Shown one piece after another: positions 62,030 to 64,000 of a stretch of DNA of 64,000 nt. The translations under genes were made by a program, and so were the position numbers. This DNA is from Leptolyngbya sp. Cla-17 (GTDB taxonomy: Bacteria > Cyanobacteriota > Cyanobacteriia > Leptolyngbyales > Leptolyngbyaceae): the NCBI RefSeq assembly GCF_016807185.1, contig NZ_JAEVYN010000002.1:2703367-2767366 (forward strand), read 5' to 3'. The notes under the pieces were generated by a model. That model had not been told where the DNA came from. It searched no databases and worked only from the letters and a program-made list of their open reading frames with translations. Numbering within the stretch: the first letter of the stretch is position 1; the number at the start of each line of letters is the position of its first letter.

Positions 62030-64000
62030 ACGCGAACGATCTTGGCAACGGGGCTAAGCTGTTGGAAGGGACGATTGTATTTCAGCCGTTAGCGCTGATG
62101 GTTGCTGCCTGGGATGGCGATCGCGTCACCCCAGGAATAAAACATTACCTGGGAGTCACCCTAACCAACCGGGGCGACCAGGATGCGGTGGTGCAGGTGC
62201 GGTTAGAATCACCCTCTGAGTTGCTGCAACAGTGGTGTGTTCAACCGGAACAATGGCTAGCCCTGAGCAGCAACAAAAGCGGCGAACTCACTTTCTGTGT
62301 TGAGGTGCCGGGGGATGCTGTGCCCCAGTGGTTGGATTATGAGGTGATCGCCCGTCCGCAAGCTGCTTACGCCGACCACTATCTGCCGCCCACCCGTCGC
62401 CGCCTGCAAATTCTCGCACCTGAAATTACTGAAACGACTCAAGATCCCACCTTCAGCTTGAGTCCCGTGACTACGCCCGATCGCCCGGAAGTTGTCCAAC
62501 CAGGAATTCCAATTTTAGTGGAACTACTGGTCGAAAATAGATCGGAGCGAGTGGATCGATTTAGGCTGGAATGTACTGGTTTACCAGAAGATTGGGGCAT
62601 CCAGATCACCTATCCCCGCGAGGTGAGCGGATTGGGTTTGATGCGAGCTGACGATAGCGTGGGGATTAATCCGGGCGATCGTGGCATGATTCAAGTGCTG
62701 CTGCAACCGCCACCCTTACCGTTGGCGGGTAGCTATCTGCCCACCTTCCGCCTCGCCTCCGAAAATGATCCGACTCTAGGTGTTTTGGGACTGGTGTACC
62801 TGAGAGTCGAGCCAGTCTATCAACTCCAGGCATTGCTGCTACCAATGCAGGAGCAAGTTCGCGATCGTCCGGCTGAGTTCAACCTCCAATTCACCAACCT
62901 GGGGAACACTGATCGCCAGGTTGAGGTTAGCCTCACGCCGCTGAAGCAACCGGGTCCCTGCGTCTATGCTCTGCCCACCTACGCTGTCACGCTGCCGCCG
63001 CAATCCGTCGCCCAACTGCCGCTCAAAGCCACGCCGCAGCGCTGGTGGGTGCGCCCCTGGATTGGTGGGGGCAAGGTGTATCCCTTCCGGCTCGATTTTG
63101 TTGATCCCGATCAGCAACCTGTCACGCCCGCAATCATTCAAGGTGAGCTAACCTGGCTGCCCCGTCCCTGGTGGCAACTCTTGTTAGCTGCTCTCGCCGC
63201 CCTAGGACTGGTAGGAGCGCTGGCATTCTTGGTCTGGTGGTTTTTTCTGCGTCCGCCCACTCCTCCTCAAGTTACAGAGTTTGCAGTGGAGGATAGCCAG
63301 TATGCTGAGGCGAACGGTGATATGGCGCGAGTCCGCTGGCAGATTGAGCAACCCCAGCAAATCAAAACCCTGAAGCTGACGGGTTATAGTCCTGACGGAG
63401 ACATGCTTAGCGGTCCGTTGGTGTACGAATTTGTCGACGGTCAACTGCCTGCCGCGCTGGAACCGTTTTGCACCCAGCAGAAAACCTTGCTGACATGCAG
63501 CCAGATTCGCAGTGATGCTTTTCTACCCGGAAAATACGTATTTGAGCTAACGCTGATTCCTCAAGGGCGACGATCTACCCCGGTCTCGCTCAAATCAAGT
63601 CCGGTGGAAATTACCGCCAAACCTGCACCCACTGTTACGGCTCTCGTGCCCCGATCGTTGTTTTATCGAGAAGCTGCCCCCGGTAAACCCACTCCGGCGG
63701 AGCAGGCGATTCCAGTTGCCGATCAAAACGGAGTCCGGCTTGATTGGGCGGTGACGATGCCGCAAGACTTGGCAGCACTGCATCTGGTGGGGCGCGATCA
63801 GGATGGCAGAATGGTAGGCGATCGCTGGTACGAATTCGCCGCACCCGGTCAATTGCCTGAAGCGCTACGCCCGTTTTGCAGCCTGGATCAGGTTCTGATT
63901 TGCCGCAATGTGCCCACCGGACTGACGGCAGTTGGGGACTATCGGTTTGAGTTGCAAGCAGTCTCAGCCACCAGCGCTGCCAAAACCGAACCAGAACCAG
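62026..64000 (+). CDS. Membrane-anchored beta-sandwich protein (3' truncated by window edge)
   Basis: The frame is open from ATG 62026 (overlapping TGA of the WD40 gene) to the window end, 658 codons. Ig-like beta-sandwich repeats (VAAWDGDRVTPGIKHYLGVT, VVQPGIPILVELLVENRSER, AEFNLQFTNLGNTDRQVEVS) precede a transmembrane helix (~383-407, LLLAALAALGLVGALAFLVW). Further beta domains follow (VTEFAVEDSQYAEANGD, VRLDWAVTMPQDLAALHLVG), repeated in pairs. It has the same plan as the WD40 protein without the propeller so far. Role inferred as a membrane-embedded extension of the baseplate. Confidence 0.75.
   Translation, partial: MNANDLGNGAKLLEGTIVFQPLALMVAAWDGDRVTPGIKHYLGVTLTNRGDQDAVVQVRLESPSELLQQWCVQPEQWLALSSNKSGELTFCVEVPGDAVPQWLDYEVIARPQAAYADHYLPPTRRRLQILAPEITETTQDPTFSLSPVTTPDRPEVVQPGIPILVELLVENRSERVDRFRLECTGLPEDWGIQITYPREVSGLGLMRADDSVGINPGDRGMIQVLLQPPPLPLAGSYLPTFRLASENDPTLGVLGLVYLRVEPVYQLQALLLPMQEQVRDRPAEFNLQFTNLGNTDRQVEVSLTPLKQPGPCVYALPTYAVTLPPQSVAQLPLKATPQRWWVRPWIGGGKVYPFRLDFVDPDQQPVTPAIIQGELTWLPRPWWQLLLAALAALGLVGALAFLVWWFFLRPPTPPQVTEFAVEDSQYAEANGDMARVRWQIEQPQQIKTLKLTGYSPDGDMLSGPLVYEFVDGQLPAALEPFCTQQKTLLTCSQIRSDAFLPGKYVFELTLIPQGRRSTPVSLKSSPVEITAKPAPTVTALVPRSLFYREAAPGKPTPAEQAIPVADQNGVRLDWAVTMPQDLAALHLVGRDQDGRMVGDRWYEFAAPGQLPEALRPFCSLDQVLICRNVPTGLTAVGDYRFELQAVSATSAAKTEPEP

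Overview
The window is cyanobacterial. The HIP1 palindrome GCGATCGC recurs throughout, and the families present (CHASE2, Nif11-like, POTRA/TpsB transporters, DUF4255 tail terminators, dense IS630/IS4/IS5 elements) fit a large-genome, probably filamentous cyanobacterium. The species cannot be named from the sequence. The dominant content is an extracellular-type contractile injection system (eCIS, Afp/PVC/tCIS lineage) that fills about 22.5-64 kb and runs off the right edge. It is preceded by a decayed Tn7-like transposon and an insertion-sequence graveyard.

Left part (1-11.1 kb): the 3' end of a sensor histidine kinase, a 1.6 kb gene-poor stretch with a MITE-like inverted-repeat element, then a minus-strand Tn7-like module tnsA-tnsB-tnsC-tniQ. 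tnsC is split by an IS630 element that itself carries an IS4 element. tniQ is cut after about 85 codons by an IS5/IS903-type element. Just outside tnsA lie four tandem 20-bp sites ending in a 5'-TGT terminus (right end). Exactly 5 bp further is a second TGT terminus facing the other way with three sites at 66-bp spacing (left-end architecture). This is a right-end/5 bp/left-end junction.

Middle left (11.1-22.5 kb): a minus-strand pair encoding a two-partner-secretion transporter (TpsB) and a pseudokinase fused to a phosphate-binding-type domain; a Nif11-like small protein; a VapBC pair whose vapC is interrupted by an IS; and an eCIS effector pseudogene (DUF4157 plus papain-like cysteine protease) split by an IS630-type element that is in turn split by a copy of the vapC IS.

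eCIS minus-strand arm (22.5-31.3 kb): in transcription order a histidine kinase, a LuxR-type response regulator, a DUF4255 tail terminator, a 77-aa protein, the AAA+ ATPase (Afp15-like), and a 1051-aa effector with DUF4157 and an M15-type peptidase. An IS630 copy sits between the two divergent arms.

eCIS plus-strand arm (32.6-64 kb): a short DUF4255 protein, sheath, three inner-tube paralogs, two tail-assembly-type proteins, a 46-aa DUF6760 protein, a CHASE2 membrane protein, an 88-aa protein, a fourth tube paralog, a 1322-aa repeat protein in the Afp6 position, Afp7-like protein, VgrG-type spike and PAAR tip. Then comes an accessory island (two DUF4157 effectors with kinase-like C-termini, a YbjN-like chaperone candidate, a PD-(D/E)XK protein, DUF4926, a ParD/ParE-like pair). 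The baseplate genes follow: gp25, J-like, tail protein I, an unassigned protein, and two single-pass membrane proteins, one with WD40 repeats and one truncated by the window edge. The effectors share an N-terminal module (motif HDFSHVDLF) followed by DUF4157, which suggests a common loading signal. The membrane-anchored subunits suggest an intracellular, membrane-docked injection system like the thylakoid-anchored one described in Anabaena. No clear tape-measure or tail-fibre gene is visible.
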